Assembly: GCA_045804965.1 (NCBI GenBank)
Contig: JBJMMD010000047.1
Location: 430,511-494,510, forward strand
Direction of reading: 5' to 3'
Source of the DNA: CAVTUU01 sp045804965
GTDB lineage: Bacteria > Chloroflexota > Chloroflexia > Thermomicrobiales > UBA6265
DNA length: 64,000 nt
Positions 24,034-34,310 of the stretch are shown here, piece by piece. Position 1 is the first letter of the stretch, and every line of letters begins with the position of its first letter. The notes under the pieces are model-generated. The model was not told the DNA's origin. It was given only the letters and a program-made list of their open reading frames with translations, and did not search any database. The translations under genes were made by a program, and so were the position numbers.

Positions 24034-27000
24034 CTAAGCAAACGGCAATAGGTTCTTTTGGGCTGGCAACACCAGTTCTTTCAGAAGTTGGTCACGCTTC
24101 TCTGCTTCGGCATCGAATTGATCCTTAGGGGAGAAGTACTCGAACCGCACGATTCCGCCGTCCGTACCAACAGGACCGCACGTCACATAGAGGGTTCCGT
24201 TGGTCGTTCTGCCGCCCGCCTGATCGAGCGTATACGTAAAGACAGCGAACGTCCCAATAGCGTCCGTCCCATGCAATGGCTTGCCGTCAGTACCCTTCAC
24301 CACGATGATATCGTGAATCGTCGCTGTCGTCGCCAACGACTTGGCGGCCGCCCGCAGACACGTATTCGGGGATTGAGACGGATCGACGAAGCCTTCGACT
24401 GATGCAAAACTCTGACCATTAGTCAGCACGAGGGCATCGTTCCCGTCCTGCGAAGTCGACGTATTCACAGTCCAAGTCGAATCCCAGGACCACTGATAGC
24501 GGTAAGATGGACTAGTGTAGGAGTTCCCCGTGATTCCCGGCATCGTGGCGGCCGAAGGCAGATCGAGAACGGGGAGGGAGACAGGCTTCGCCGGCTGGAG
24601 TGACCCGAGCAACGTCGAAACGCGCTCGCGCTCCTGATCGAAATTCGCGGTGTCGGTCAGCCACAGGATTTGGATGCCCGACTTGCCCGGCTCAAGTACG
24701 CGGCATTCGAGATAGAGCACGTAGTTCTGCATCACGCCGGCGTCGTCCGCTTGCTGGTAGGCGTAGACGCCCCAGGCGTCGTTGGCCGTCTCTGCCTGTG
24801 CGTCCTTCCCGCTCGCCAATTTCGCTGGCGCAAAGCTGGGATCTCCAAATTGCGCCTTGCGACTCTCCGCTTCCTGGCTAAGGCACGCGCTCGGGTCGCC
24901 GCCATAGATCGCACTCGTTTCGAGGCGCACGACGCTCTGGCCACCGACGAGGGTAAGTGAATCGGTCGGGCCCGATCGCGACGCGTCGCCGGCCGACCAT
25001 GTTGCATCCCACTTCAAGCGCGTGTCATAGCCCGGGCTCGCATAGGTTTTGTCGTTGACGCCATTCCGCACGAGCGCCGCTTGCGCCTGACGGTCAGGTT
25101 CGACGGAGATCGCCTCCTTTACGGCAACGGCGACCGGCTTTTGGTCGGGGAAACGCTTAACGTAGGCGTCGGCCTCGGCCTGCATCTTCTTCAACAACGT
25201 CGCGGGATCATAGCCATCGACGTAGTTCCAAACGCCTGACTCGGTCTCCTTCATGGCCGCGTCGAGTTCCGCCTTGCCGTCGCCGCCCTGCGCTATGGCG
25301 GCGGCAATCAGATCGACCCACGCGACCGGCTGGTGACTGTCGCAGGTCGTCGGCACGCTTCCGTCGCAGTCCGTCGATCCTCCGGAGTTTTTGTCGAAGC
25401 CGACCGCCTTGGCGAGGAGGGGTTCGGCCATTGCCGCATTGCCGGCGTACAGCGCCAGTGCCCCAAGCTGGGCGTAGAGGGCGGGATATTGATATGCTCC
25501 TGCCCCGTCGCCAGTCATTCCATCAAGGACAGCCGCGAAGCGCGGCACGACAGTGATTACGCGCGGGGCGAGCTTCGGATTTGCGTCGAGGGCTTTGCGT
25601 AAATCGTCGATTGCGCTCTTGAAGGAGGCCATGCGTTCCTGAGAGGGCAGCGGCGCCACAGCGGAGAGGAAGCGGTCATATGACGCACCAGTGACCTCTA
25701 CGTCTCCGGAGAGCAATTGGCCGTACGCGAGAAGCTCCCAAGCAGCCGGATCATTCGGTGATTCCTGGGTGGCAGCCTGTGCCTTGGCGATTGCCCCGGG
25801 AATGTCATTCTGAGCCTGACGTGCTTTGGCGAGCCCGAGAAGCGAGGGCACGTGGTGCGGGTTGATCGCCAGTGCCGCCTCGTAGTGTCGCTGCGCGCTC
25901 TTCGCGTCCCTCTTCGCCAGTTTGTCATCGCCGGCGACCTGCTCCGCCACTTCCTTGCACTTATTCGCAATGTGAGCAGTACTCGTCGCGTATCCGGTCG
26001 TCTCCTGCGCGGTCAAGTCGTTGATTTTCTTCTGGTATCCGGTGGCCGCTGCTTGGTCGCCATCGACCTGGGCGAGGTATTTCGCCTCGAAGTAGATGCC
26101 CCGCGCCGGGGCAATCTCGTCGTTATTTCCCATTGGCGCTGATTCGACGAACGCCACCGCGTCTTTCACGGCCTGGCGGTACTCTGTCTCGACGCTGGCA
26201 GCTTTGCTGGGATCGTTTCCCATCGTATTGAAGTAGTACCAGCTCCATTCGCGCTCCAACGCGCTCGTGCGCGCCTTCCAGGCAGTAAGTTTGGCGAGCC
26301 GGCTGGCCTTCGAGTCAGAGGCAACTTTTTCCGACCACTCGCGGACCTGATCGGTGTCATTGAGAAGCGAACTGCCGGTCTGGCTCGCCCAATCAGCGTT
26401 TTGCTCTGGCGGCGCTGGACCATAGATGCTGTATGTCAGCAGTTCCGAGTAAAGGAGTTCGGCCCGATCCTCGTATGCGGTAGCGACATCGGCCTTGGCC
26501 TGGGAATCGTCGGGACGAAGTTCGGTCACGAGCGTGCGCCGCTCCTGAATGGACTCCCCGTAGGAGTCTAGGGCCGATTGCACGCGGCCGGGATCGGTGC
26601 GCCACAAGCCCTGGCTCTTGGCGCTCGCCAGGTCGTCCCCAGAGATAAACGCGGTCAGGTCGTAAATGGCAGTTGTCTGGGCGCGCCACCACGCCAGTCC
26701 CGCCAGCTTCGCGTGTGCGCCTTGATTCGCCGGATCGATTGCGAGGATTTGGTGATAGTAGTCCTCTGCCTGGGTCAGATATGTCAGGTCGATGTATTGC
26801 TCGGCTATTCCATTGCCTGGCGATAGAGCCTTGCCCTGCATCAGCGCGTCGAGATTTTGTTCGAGTGATCCAACATCCAACATGGGGATCGCCCGGCCCA
26901 TCATCAGATCGGCGAGGTTCCCGCGCGAGGCGATGTCGTTCGGGGCGATGGCGGCAGCCTTGAGCCATTCCTGTTCGGCGAGGTCACCGCGGCCTTGGAA

Positions 27001-29091
27001 ATGATAAAGAATCCCGAGGTTGTTGTGGGCGTCTCTCAAGAGCCTTGGATCAGTGGGATTGAGGGCAAGCGCGCGATTGATGGCGTCGACCCCAGTAACG
27101 CAGTCGCCCGCATAGAGGCGGGCCCTTGCTTGATAGATGAGGGGGTAGGGATCGTCGGCCTTCGCCTTGAGTCCAAGGTCCTGGGCTTCGGTATCGGCGC
27201 GCGTCTGCCAGTATTTCTGGTCCTCGGGTTTGTTCTTTGCGCCATAGGCATCGGCAAGAAGGCTGTATAACCAGTAGTAGGTCATTTGTACTTCAGCAGG
27301 GCGGCCTAGGGCGTCCGCTTTCGCAAGTAGGCTATCCCGGTACTGCTTGCCCTTTTCGCACCACGCAATTGCCCCGTCCCAGTCGTCCTCCAGGCCGGCC
27401 CAATAGCACCTTTCCGCGTACGCCTTAACCAGGACAAGCTTATCTTGGGTGCTAAGCTCACCCTTTTTTTGTAACCGCTGTTCGTAGAACTTGATGGCCT
27501 GCTCCTGAACGGCCTTGGCCTCCTGGTCCTGCTGGCCGCCGTTCATGCGATACGCCAGGCCGAGGTAGTAATTGACGATGCCCGAATTTGGCGCATCGAG
27601 ATCTTCTGGATGGGCCTGCTTCAAGAGCGCGATCGCCACAGCATACTTGGCCTTGTCGTAGGCGATGATCCCCGCGGCGGCACTTACGAAATCTGATCCG
27701 ACCTCCGCCCGCGTTCGGGCGCGAACCGTCGGCATCGATACACCCGCTTCCAGTTCCGAGGGAAGCTCTTCCGAATCGACCGCGGCGGTGGACACAGCGC
27801 CGGTACCGCCGAATGTCGATGTCGTCAGCGGTTTCGTAAAAACGATGGAGCCGATGTAGCTCCCGAGCCCGTCCGAGTTGGATGCGTCCTCGCGGTAGAT
27901 AAATACCGCGTCGGCGCCGATCCTCTTACCAAGTAATTTTGCTTCACCACGGTTTTTCGAATTGAAGTTGACCGGCAACTCGTGCACGACCACTTGCTGA
28001 CCGGTATCCTTAAGTCCATCCTCAAACTGCTGATTTACCTGCCCTAGCGATTGAGCCGAGGCGCTTCTGGTTATCGCCAGACCAAGTTTGCCCGACGGCA
28101 CTTGAAGCTTATGCCACTTGTACTCCTGGTAGCCGTATGCGCCTAAGACGACCAGGGTCGCGATCACGAAGAACGTGGCGGTCCTAAGGCCAACGTGCCG
28201 ACCGGCTAGTCGCGAAGCCAGTCCAAACCTGCCAGCGCGGATCCGGCCACCGCGCCACCAAAGGCCAATGACTACTAAGGTTGCGACAAAAAGCAGTCCC
28301 GCCAACAGCAGGAGCGTCGTCTGACGCTGGACTGACAACGACACCACCATCCCGGTGAGACTCTCAAGCAGCGTCTTTGGGGACAGGAGTGACGGGCCGA
28401 GGTCAGCTCCGCCGCTGGCGACGGCAAAGAGGTTTAGCCCAATAAACGCAACGGCAATCGCAGCGATTGCGCCCGGCACCGGAGAGGGTGGGGTCCGCAA
28501 CTTCGGAAAGACCGCGGGCAGGTCAGGCGCGAGACACTGAGCAATTGGCTCCTTTTGCCCGATATCCTTGAGTCGATGCTTGCCGAGGTCGCGCAGCTCG
28601 ACGCCCTTGGGCAACTCTTCCAGCAGGTGCTCCTGCGTACTCGCCGACAGCAGCACCTGCCCGCCATGGCCGACTGCCAGCAATCGCGCTGTCCGATTGA
28701 CCGGGGGTCCAAAGTAGTCGTTCTCGCGGAACTCAGCCTCGCCCGTGTTGAGTGCCATCCGAGCGCGTAGTGGTCCGGTTTCGCCCCACGGCTCCTTTGC
28801 GAGACTGCGCTGCGCGGTCAGCACCGCTGTTAGCGCCTCGACCGCGGACGGGAACGCCGCGCAAAAGGCGTCGCCGATCGTCTTGAAGACGTAGCCGCGA
28901 TTTTCCTCGATCGCCTGGCGAAGGATCGCATCGTGCCGTGCCAAGGCCGAGCGCATCGCTTGAGGATATTGCTCCCAAAGCTTGGTGCTTCCCTCAATGT
29001 CAGTGAAGAGGAACGTCACCAAACCGGTCGGAGGGGTTGACGTATCGGCAGGCTCGTCGTGGGTCTGCCGTTCCGACTCGATTGCGGTCAC
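24034..29091 (-). CDS. Giant membrane adenylate cyclase with periplasmic TPR array and two C-terminal repeat domains
   Basis: A 1685-residue protein from GTG 29091. Residues 20-190 are a class III cyclase with D31, K70, D74, D125, N132 and R136 all present. Three TM segments follow (about 207-226, 257-279, 303-321), so the rest should lie outside the membrane. Next comes a small alpha/beta domain (KLGLAITRSASAQSLGQ, IGADAVFIYRE), resembling a sugar/BMP-type binding fold only in outline. Then about 900 residues of TPR-like helices follow, and two related domains of about 140 residues, marked by ASPGYDTRLKWDATW and TSPSYRYQWSWDSTW. The layout is a receptor cyclase with an unusually long scaffold. 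The ligand is unknown. Confidence 0.88.
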   Translation of the reverse strand: MTAIESERQTHDEPADTSTPPTGLVTFLFTDIEGSTKLWEQYPQAMRSALARHDAILRQAIEENRGYVFKTIGDAFCAAFPSAVEALTAVLTAQRSLAKEPWGETGPLRARMALNTGEAEFRENDYFGPPVNRTARLLAVGHGGQVLLSASTQEHLLEELPKGVELRDLGKHRLKDIGQKEPIAQCLAPDLPAVFPKLRTPPSPVPGAIAAIAVAFIGLNLFAVASGGADLGPSLLSPKTLLESLTGMVVSLSVQRQTTLLLLAGLLFVATLVVIGLWWRGGRIRAGRFGLASRLAGRHVGLRTATFFVIATLVVLGAYGYQEYKWHKLQVPSGKLGLAITRSASAQSLGQVNQQFEDGLKDTGQQVVVHELPVNFNSKNRGEAKLLGKRIGADAVFIYREDASNSDGLGSYIGSIVFTKPLTTSTFGGTGAVSTAAVDSEELPSELEAGVSMPTVRARTRAEVGSDFVSAAAGIIAYDKAKYAVAIALLKQAHPEDLDAPNSGIVNYYLGLAYRMNGGQQDQEAKAVQEQAIKFYEQRLQKKGELSTQDKLVLVKAYAERCYWAGLEDDWDGAIAWCEKGKQYRDSLLAKADALGRPAEVQMTYYWLYSLLADAYGAKNKPEDQKYWQTRADTEAQDLGLKAKADDPYPLIYQARARLYAGDCVTGVDAINRALALNPTDPRLLRDAHNNLGILYHFQGRGDLAEQEWLKAAAIAPNDIASRGNLADLMMGRAIPMLDVGSLEQNLDALMQGKALSPGNGIAEQYIDLTYLTQAEDYYHQILAIDPANQGAHAKLAGLAWWRAQTTAIYDLTAFISGDDLASAKSQGLWRTDPGRVQSALDSYGESIQERRTLVTELRPDDSQAKADVATAYEDRAELLYSELLTYSIYGPAPPEQNADWASQTGSSLLNDTDQVREWSEKVASDSKASRLAKLTAWKARTSALEREWSWYYFNTMGNDPSKAASVETEYRQAVKDAVAFVESAPMGNNDEIAPARGIYFEAKYLAQVDGDQAAATGYQKKINDLTAQETTGYATSTAHIANKCKEVAEQVAGDDKLAKRDAKSAQRHYEAALAINPHHVPSLLGLAKARQAQNDIPGAIAKAQAATQESPNDPAAWELLAYGQLLSGDVEVTGASYDRFLSAVAPLPSQERMASFKSAIDDLRKALDANPKLAPRVITVVPRFAAVLDGMTGDGAGAYQYPALYAQLGALALYAGNAAMAEPLLAKAVGFDKNSGGSTDCDGSVPTTCDSHQPVAWVDLIAAAIAQGGDGKAELDAAMKETESGVWNYVDGYDPATLLKKMQAEADAYVKRFPDQKPVAVAVKEAISVEPDRQAQAALVRNGVNDKTYASPGYDTRLKWDATWSAGDASRSGPTDSLTLVGGQSVVRLETSAIYGGDPSACLSQEAESRKAQFGDPSFAPAKLASGKDAQAETANDAWGVYAYQQADDAGVMQNYVLYLECRVLEPGKSGIQILWLTDTANFDQERERVSTLLGSLQPAKPVSLPVLDLPSAATMPGITGNSYTSPSYRYQWSWDSTWTVNTSTSQDGNDALVLTNGQSFASVEGFVDPSQSPNTCLRAAAKSLATTATIHDIIVVKGTDGKPLHGTDAIGTFAVFTYTLDQAGGRTTNGTLYVTCGPVGTDGGIVRFEYFSPKDQFDAEAEKRDQLLKELVLPAQKNLLPFA

Positions 29092-29205
29092 CGATGCCCT
29101 CGTTGCTTATGTCCCTTGGGTCGTTGTAACGAGTATATGCCGAACGACTCGATCGCTCCACCCCTCATTTGATTAGGAATGGTAAGCCCGCTCGGGTAGG
29201 CGCCG

Positions 29206-30081
29206 TCACAGTCCGCTCGCCTGGGGCACAACGTCGCGACCGGCGATCTCGATCGCCCGCCTGAGATCGGAATCTGCGAATGTGCCGAACACAGCCTGGA
29301 TTCCGATGTCGGCCAACGTGCCAAGTCGATCAACGAACGCGTTTACATGCTCGCCACGTTCACCGAGGTCGATGATCGGTATGATGGCGGTCCTCTCAAT
29401 GTCATCGAACGGTCGGCCGATCTCAGCGCAATGCTCGCGCAGCACGCTGAGTTTGTGACTTGTCTCTTGGATGTCGTCCACGTCGAGATTACACGCGTCC
29501 GCGTACTGGGCGACCAGTCGAAGCGTACGCCGTTCTCCGCCACCGCCGACCAGAATCGGAGGATGGGGCCGGGACAGAGCCGCCGGCGAATTCACCGGCT
29601 CATCAAGTTGGTAATGTTGGCCGGCGTATGGCTCGCGGTTACCTCGCCACATCTGGTGCGCGATTTGGAGGATCTCTTCGAGTCGTTCGAACCGCTCCGA
29701 CTGTGGAGGGAACGGAACACCGTATGCGAGGTGCTCTCGTTCGAACCACGAAGCGCCGATACCCAACAGAGCGCGCCCGCCAGAAAGGACGTCGAGTGTC
29801 GTCACCTGCTTGATGAGGACCCCGGGGTGACGGGACATCGGCCCGCTGACGAGCGTCCCAAGCCGGACGCGACTGGTGTGCGCGGCCAGGAAACCAAGTG
29901 TGGTGTAAGCCTCGGTCATTGGTTCATCGACCGGTCCGATCATCGGCAGTTGAAAGAAGTGGTCCATCGTCAAGACGTATTCGAAACCTGCGTCCTCGGC
30001 CGCCCGCGCAATCGAACCGAGCGATGCGCCTAATCGATCCGGCGGCTGGTTGAACGTCTGAAACTGAAACCCAAGACGCAT
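29206..30081 (-). CDS. LLM class F420-dependent oxidoreductase
   Basis: A 291-residue bacterial luciferase-like (TIM barrel) protein. Signature blocks are MRLGFQFQTF at the first strand, FEYVLTMDHFFQL, RVRLGTLVSG, HPGVLIKQVTTLDVLSGGRALLGIGA, WFEREHLAYG and PPILVGGGGERRTLRLVAQYADACN. These match the F420-type subgroup (TIGR03560-like) rather than FMN monooxygenases. The family moves hydride between F420H2 and an organic substrate such as an aldehyde, alcohol or unsaturated ring. F420-dependent enzymes are common in Actinobacteria and Thermomicrobia, which supports the taxonomic reading. It is not obviously in an operon; the 82-base gap to 30164 leaves co-transcription possible. Confidence 0.92.
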   Translation of the reverse strand: MRLGFQFQTFNQPPDRLGASLGSIARAAEDAGFEYVLTMDHFFQLPMIGPVDEPMTEAYTTLGFLAAHTSRVRLGTLVSGPMSRHPGVLIKQVTTLDVLSGGRALLGIGASWFEREHLAYGVPFPPQSERFERLEEILQIAHQMWRGNREPYAGQHYQLDEPVNSPAALSRPHPPILVGGGGERRTLRLVAQYADACNLDVDDIQETSHKLSVLREHCAEIGRPFDDIERTAIIPIIDLGERGEHVNAFVDRLGTLADIGIQAVFGTFADSDLRRAIEIAGRDVVPQASGL

Positions 30082-30163
30082 GTTTTTCCTCCGCCCGCTC
30101 TATGCCACGTGGACGGCGACGACGGCTGAACTTGCTGAGGTATCTATCACCTTGACGATACGC

Positions 30164-31087
30164 TCAGTCGTCCTTGAGCTCGGGTGGATAGAGGAAATAG
30201 TTGGCAGCCGACCCGGCCTGCGCTCCCTCATGGACAGCCGCAGTGACTTGGTGTTGGTGCAGGTACGTGATGTCTCCGGCGGCGAAAACACCCGGCACGT
30301 TCGTCTGCTGATCATTGTCGATGATGATGTACCCTATCTCGTTCCTAGTGACACCGAGATTCTCGCCCAAGAAGGTCTCGGGAGTCGCGCCTTGGACGCT
30401 GAACATCCGCTCCAACTCGAGGCGGAGGCCGCCCTTCGTCAGAACTGCTGTCATCTGCCCGTTTTCGCCCTCTACTGATTCGATCTTGTCGTGGATGACT
30501 GGGATGCCGGTATTGGCGAGCCGTCGCTGAAACGTCTCCGAGATCTGAAACGTCTCGCTGTTGGTCAGCAGTTGAATCCGGTCAGTGAGGCTATGGAGCT
30601 GCATCGCCTCGGAGGCCGAGTCGTTGGTATGGCCGACGACGAGAATGTTCTTGCCTTTCGATTCGTAACCATCGCACGTAATGCACCAGAACATGCTCAC
30701 CCCAACGTATGGTTCCCAGCCGTGGAAATGCGGGAAATGGTCCAAAACACCTGTCGAGATGACGACAACCCGCCCGGTGTAGTCGTGTTCCTGGGTGTGC
30801 GCCAAGAACCCGGAGATCGCGTCGCCGCTAATCCGTTCCACCTTGTGCTCGTAGAGGGTGACTTTTTCGTACTCGGCCAATTGCTTGCGGCCCAGATCGC
30901 GGATCTTCACGGTGGCCACGCCGCCGGGAAATCCGAGATAGTTGTGGTTGATTTGGTGATGGGTCGAGCGGCCGTGACCGGAATCGAAGACGATTACGCT
31001 GCGGTTATACCGCGCCAAATACAACGCCGCTGACAGTCCGGCCGGACCGCCCCCAATAACTAACGCATCCGCGGAATCAATGTGCAT
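30164..31087 (-). CDS. Thioredoxin-reductase-like NAD(P)/FAD oxidoreductase
   Basis: A 307-residue flavoprotein of TrxB length. FAD motif: ALVIGGGPAGLSAALYLARY (G12-G17). The redox centre is WCITCDG with C135 and C138 in the TrxB position (usual CATC). The second nucleotide motif, ILVVGHTNDSASEA, is an altered GGGxSA, so NADPH binding may be weak or replaced. The C-terminal FAD motif is VFAAGDITYLHQHQVTAAVHEG. The degenerate NADPH loop and the GHGRSTHHQINHNYLGFPGG segment resemble the thioredoxin-reductase-like flavoproteins linked to oxidation of small dithiols or ferredoxin rather than canonical TrxB. ATG 31087 is the apparent start. Confidence 0.88.
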   Translation of the reverse strand: MHIDSADALVIGGGPAGLSAALYLARYNRSVIVFDSGHGRSTHHQINHNYLGFPGGVATVKIRDLGRKQLAEYEKVTLYEHKVERISGDAISGFLAHTQEHDYTGRVVVISTGVLDHFPHFHGWEPYVGVSMFWCITCDGYESKGKNILVVGHTNDSASEAMQLHSLTDRIQLLTNSETFQISETFQRRLANTGIPVIHDKIESVEGENGQMTAVLTKGGLRLELERMFSVQGATPETFLGENLGVTRNEIGYIIIDNDQQTNVPGVFAAGDITYLHQHQVTAAVHEGAQAGSAANYFLYPPELKDD

Positions 31088-31466
31088 CGCCGGAGTCCTT
31101 TCCCTTCCTCGGGTCGAAATTCAAGGTCGAACCAGTGGTCGACCTGCCGAATCCCAGGCAGATCGCACCGGCGACCGGGCTCTCCGAAATCAACAAACAT
31201 CCGTGGCAATGGTGCCGAAGTCGCTCGTCGCTGTCAACACGGATAGTCACGGGCCACGCGTCCTCTCGTTGTCCGCCGCGTGCGAGTGGACGCAAGCATG
31301 CGGTAGAACGAGCGAACGGTCTTGGATCGCTGAGGCAGGCAGCGGCTTCCGTCCGCGAAAGAGCTCGCTCCATATCAGATCGAATGTGTTGCCGTCTCTG
31401 TGCAAATCTTGGTAGTATCGATCCGAAACCTGGACCGAATCGCAATGCGTGCCGTCTGAGGCGACT
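31088..31466. other. 379-base divergent intergenic region
   Basis: This lies between the flavoprotein (minus) and cyclase copy 2 (plus), so both promoters should be here. A minus-strand frame ending at 31247 reads plausibly (DRYYQDLHRDGNTFDLIWSE) for about 60 codons but has no clear start or ribosome site, and no family is recognised. It may be a gene remnant. Confidence 0.3.
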
Positions 31467-34274
31467 ATGGCCGAACAACTGTTGCCGAGCGGCACCGTCG
31501 CTTTCCTCTTTACCGACGTCGAGGGCTCGACCAAGCTGTGGCAAGCCCACGGCGAGGCGATGGGTCGCGCGATCGCGCGCCACGACGATCTGCTGCGTGC
31601 CGCAATCGAGTCCCACCGGGGACATGTCTTCAAGACAGTCGGCGACGCGTTTTGCGCTGCGTTCAATACCGCTCCAGATGCCGTCGCTACCGCGATCGAC
31701 GCGCAGCGGGCGCTCGGCGAGGCCACGTGGGACGAGGTTGAGCCGATCCGCGTCCGCATGGCCGTCCATGCAGGGGTCGCCGAAGAGCGTGATGCCGACT
31801 ACTTCGGACCCGCCGTAAACCGAGTGGCGAGGCTCCTGTCCGCCGGTCACGGCGGTCAGGTGCTGTTGTCTCTGTCAGCCACAGAGTTAGCGCGCGACGC
31901 GCTCCCTGCGGGCCTGGCGCTCCGCGATCTGGGCGAGCACCGGCTCAAGGATCTGGATCGCCCCGAGCACGTGTTCGACGTCTTGATCCCAGGGCTTTCC
32001 AGCGAATTTCCGCCGCTGGTGACGCTTGACGCCCGCCCCAACAATCTACCGCTGGAATTGACACCCTTTGTCGGACGCGAGCGCGAAACGGCACTCATTT
32101 GCGAGGCGCTGCACCGCCGGGAGGTCCGGCTGGTGACGCTGCTCGGAGCCGGAGGCGTCGGCAAGTCGCGGCTCGGCTTGCAAGTGGCGGCTGAGCTGAT
32201 CGATGACTTCCCGGACGGCGCGTTCTTTGTACCGTTAGCCGCGATCCGTGAGCCGGATTTGGTCGTACCAGCGATCGCCGAGGTGCTTGCCGTCCGTGAG
32301 ACCGGCGGCCAACCCCTCCGCCAGGCGCTCCGCGATCGCTTGCGAAGCGCGACGGCCTTGCTTCTCCTCGATAACTTCGAGCAGGTCGCCGAGGCAGCAC
32401 CCGTTCTGACGGATTTGCTCCGTGAGTGTCCGCAACTCAAGATCCTCGTGACCAGCCGGTCCGTGCTCCGCGTTTCGGGGGAGCACGAAGTCGTCGTGGC
32501 GCCACTAGGCTTGCCGACCGCGCCGGACGGGAACCGGATCACCGCTGAAGTGGCCCTGGGCAGCGATGCCGTGCGCTTGTTCGAGCTGCGGGCGCGGGCC
32601 GTGAAGACGGATTTCGCGCTCACCGACGAGACCGCGCCGGTCGTGGTCGAGATCTGCCGCCGGCTCGATGGGCTGCCTCTCGCCATCGAGCTTGCCGCGG
32701 CGCGGGTGCGGATGCTGACGCCTCAGGCGATGCTGCCGCGGCTGGATAGCCGGTTGAAACTGTTGGCGGGCGGAGCCCGTGACCGGCCTGAGCGTCAGCA
32801 GACTTTGCGTGGGGCGATCGCCTGGTCCTACGACCTCCTGCCGCCCGACCAGCAGATCTTGCTCGCTCGGATGAGCGTCTTCGCGGGCGGCGGTTTTTTC
32901 GAAACGACCGAGACCGTCTGCGGGGGCGGGCCGTCAGGCGATCCTGACGTTGGCTCAGATGGGTCCTCTTTACCCGAGGTCGATGTTTTTGAGGGGATCT
33001 CAGCGCTCGTCGAGCACAGCCTGCTGCGGCAGGATGAGCTTGACGGCGACGCCCGGTACGCGATGCTGGAAACCGTTCGAGAATTCGGATTGGAACAGCT
33101 CACTGCCGCCGGTGAAGATGCGGAGCTCCGTCGTCGCCACGCCGGCTTCTTCCTGAATCTCGCGGAGCAGGCCGCGCCCGAGCTGACCGGCGCGTCTCAG
33201 GGCCACTGGTTGCGGCACCTCGACGCCGACCACGACAACCTGCGCTCCGCGCTCGCCTGGTCGCTCGAGACCGGAATGCCAGAAACCGCACTTCGACTCG
33301 GCCGGGCCCTGACCGGATATTGGCAGATTCGCGGTCATCTGACCGAGGGACGTATCTGGCTCGAACGGGCATTTGCCCTCGACGGAGACGTCGAGCGGTC
33401 ACTCCGTGGGAGAGTGCTTAACAACTTAGGCAATCTCGCCAATGAGCTTGCTGATTATGGTAGAGCTCGATCGGCGTATGAGGCCAGCCTTGAGATCTGG
33501 CGGGAGCTAGGCGACCAGCTCGGCATAGCGATGGTTCTCACCAACCTCGGACAACTCGCCTGCTCCCAGAGCGACTTCCCGCGGGCTAAGGCTCTCCTCG
33601 GTGAGAGCCTCACCATCTGGAAAGGATTAAAGGAACGAAATAGGATCGCGAGCGTCCTGCACAACCTCGGGGAAGTCGCTCACAACGAGGGCGACTTCGC
33701 TGAAGCTCAGCGACTCCACCGCGAGGCGCTCGAGATCCGGCGGAGCTTGCGCGACGCCACCGGCGCCGCCTACTCGGCCAGCGCGCTCGCCCACGTCCTC
33801 CATCATCAAGGCGACCATCAGGCCGCGGACGAGCTCCTGCAGCGGGGAGTGATGGAGTTTCGCGAGGTCGGCGACCGCCTGGGATTGGCGCTCGCTCTGG
33901 GCTGGCTGGCGGATCTGGCGCGAGAGGCGGGCAAGCATGACGAGGCAGCGCGCCACTTCGCCGAGTCGCTGAAGCTGCTTCGCGAAATCGGCGCGCAACT
34001 AAGCTTCGAGCGTCTTGAGGGCGTCGCTGCTCTCGCGCGAGATCGCGATCACACGGAGCGCGCCGCACGGTTGCTGGCGGCGGCGACCTCTATTCGGGAA
34101 GCAGTCGGGCACCCTCTACCCCCGATGGAACAAGAGGCGCAGCGGGAGATGGTCGACGATCTTCGCGCTCGCTTAGGCGAAGCGGCATTTGCCGCCGCCT
34201 GGGAGAGCGGCCAGCGGCTCCCTCCTGAAGAAGCGATCGAGGACGCGATCGAAGAGGCAACGATCGCGGCCTAG
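31467..34274 (+). CDS. Class III adenylate cyclase - STAND ATPase - TPR regulator (copy 2)
   Basis: A 935-residue paralogue of the protein at 21084, with near-identical cyclase motifs at the same positions (D17, K56, D60, D111, N118, R122). Walker A is GAGGVGKS, where the usual GPGG is GAGG, and Walker B is LLLLDNFEQ. The NB-ARC-like ATPase has DGLPLAIELAAARVRML, and the C-terminal third holds TPR repeats of the type NNLGNLANELADYGRARSAY. There is an insertion rich in Gly/Ser/Asp (CGGGPSGDPDVGSDGSS) between the ATPase and helical part. No HTH. ATG 31467 gives the same MAEQLLPSG start as copy 1. It probably makes cAMP in response to a bound ligand or protein. Confidence 0.92.
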   Translation: MAEQLLPSGTVAFLFTDVEGSTKLWQAHGEAMGRAIARHDDLLRAAIESHRGHVFKTVGDAFCAAFNTAPDAVATAIDAQRALGEATWDEVEPIRVRMAVHAGVAEERDADYFGPAVNRVARLLSAGHGGQVLLSLSATELARDALPAGLALRDLGEHRLKDLDRPEHVFDVLIPGLSSEFPPLVTLDARPNNLPLELTPFVGRERETALICEALHRREVRLVTLLGAGGVGKSRLGLQVAAELIDDFPDGAFFVPLAAIREPDLVVPAIAEVLAVRETGGQPLRQALRDRLRSATALLLLDNFEQVAEAAPVLTDLLRECPQLKILVTSRSVLRVSGEHEVVVAPLGLPTAPDGNRITAEVALGSDAVRLFELRARAVKTDFALTDETAPVVVEICRRLDGLPLAIELAAARVRMLTPQAMLPRLDSRLKLLAGGARDRPERQQTLRGAIAWSYDLLPPDQQILLARMSVFAGGGFFETTETVCGGGPSGDPDVGSDGSSLPEVDVFEGISALVEHSLLRQDELDGDARYAMLETVREFGLEQLTAAGEDAELRRRHAGFFLNLAEQAAPELTGASQGHWLRHLDADHDNLRSALAWSLETGMPETALRLGRALTGYWQIRGHLTEGRIWLERAFALDGDVERSLRGRVLNNLGNLANELADYGRARSAYEASLEIWRELGDQLGIAMVLTNLGQLACSQSDFPRAKALLGESLTIWKGLKERNRIASVLHNLGEVAHNEGDFAEAQRLHREALEIRRSLRDATGAAYSASALAHVLHHQGDHQAADELLQRGVMEFREVGDRLGLALALGWLADLAREAGKHDEAARHFAESLKLLREIGAQLSFERLEGVAALARDRDHTERAARLLAAATSIREAVGHPLPPMEQEAQREMVDDLRARLGEAAFAAAWESGQRLPPEEAIEDAIEEATIAA

Positions 34275-34310
34275 CGGTCGCACCAGCCCGACTGGATAGA
34301 AGCCGGACCT

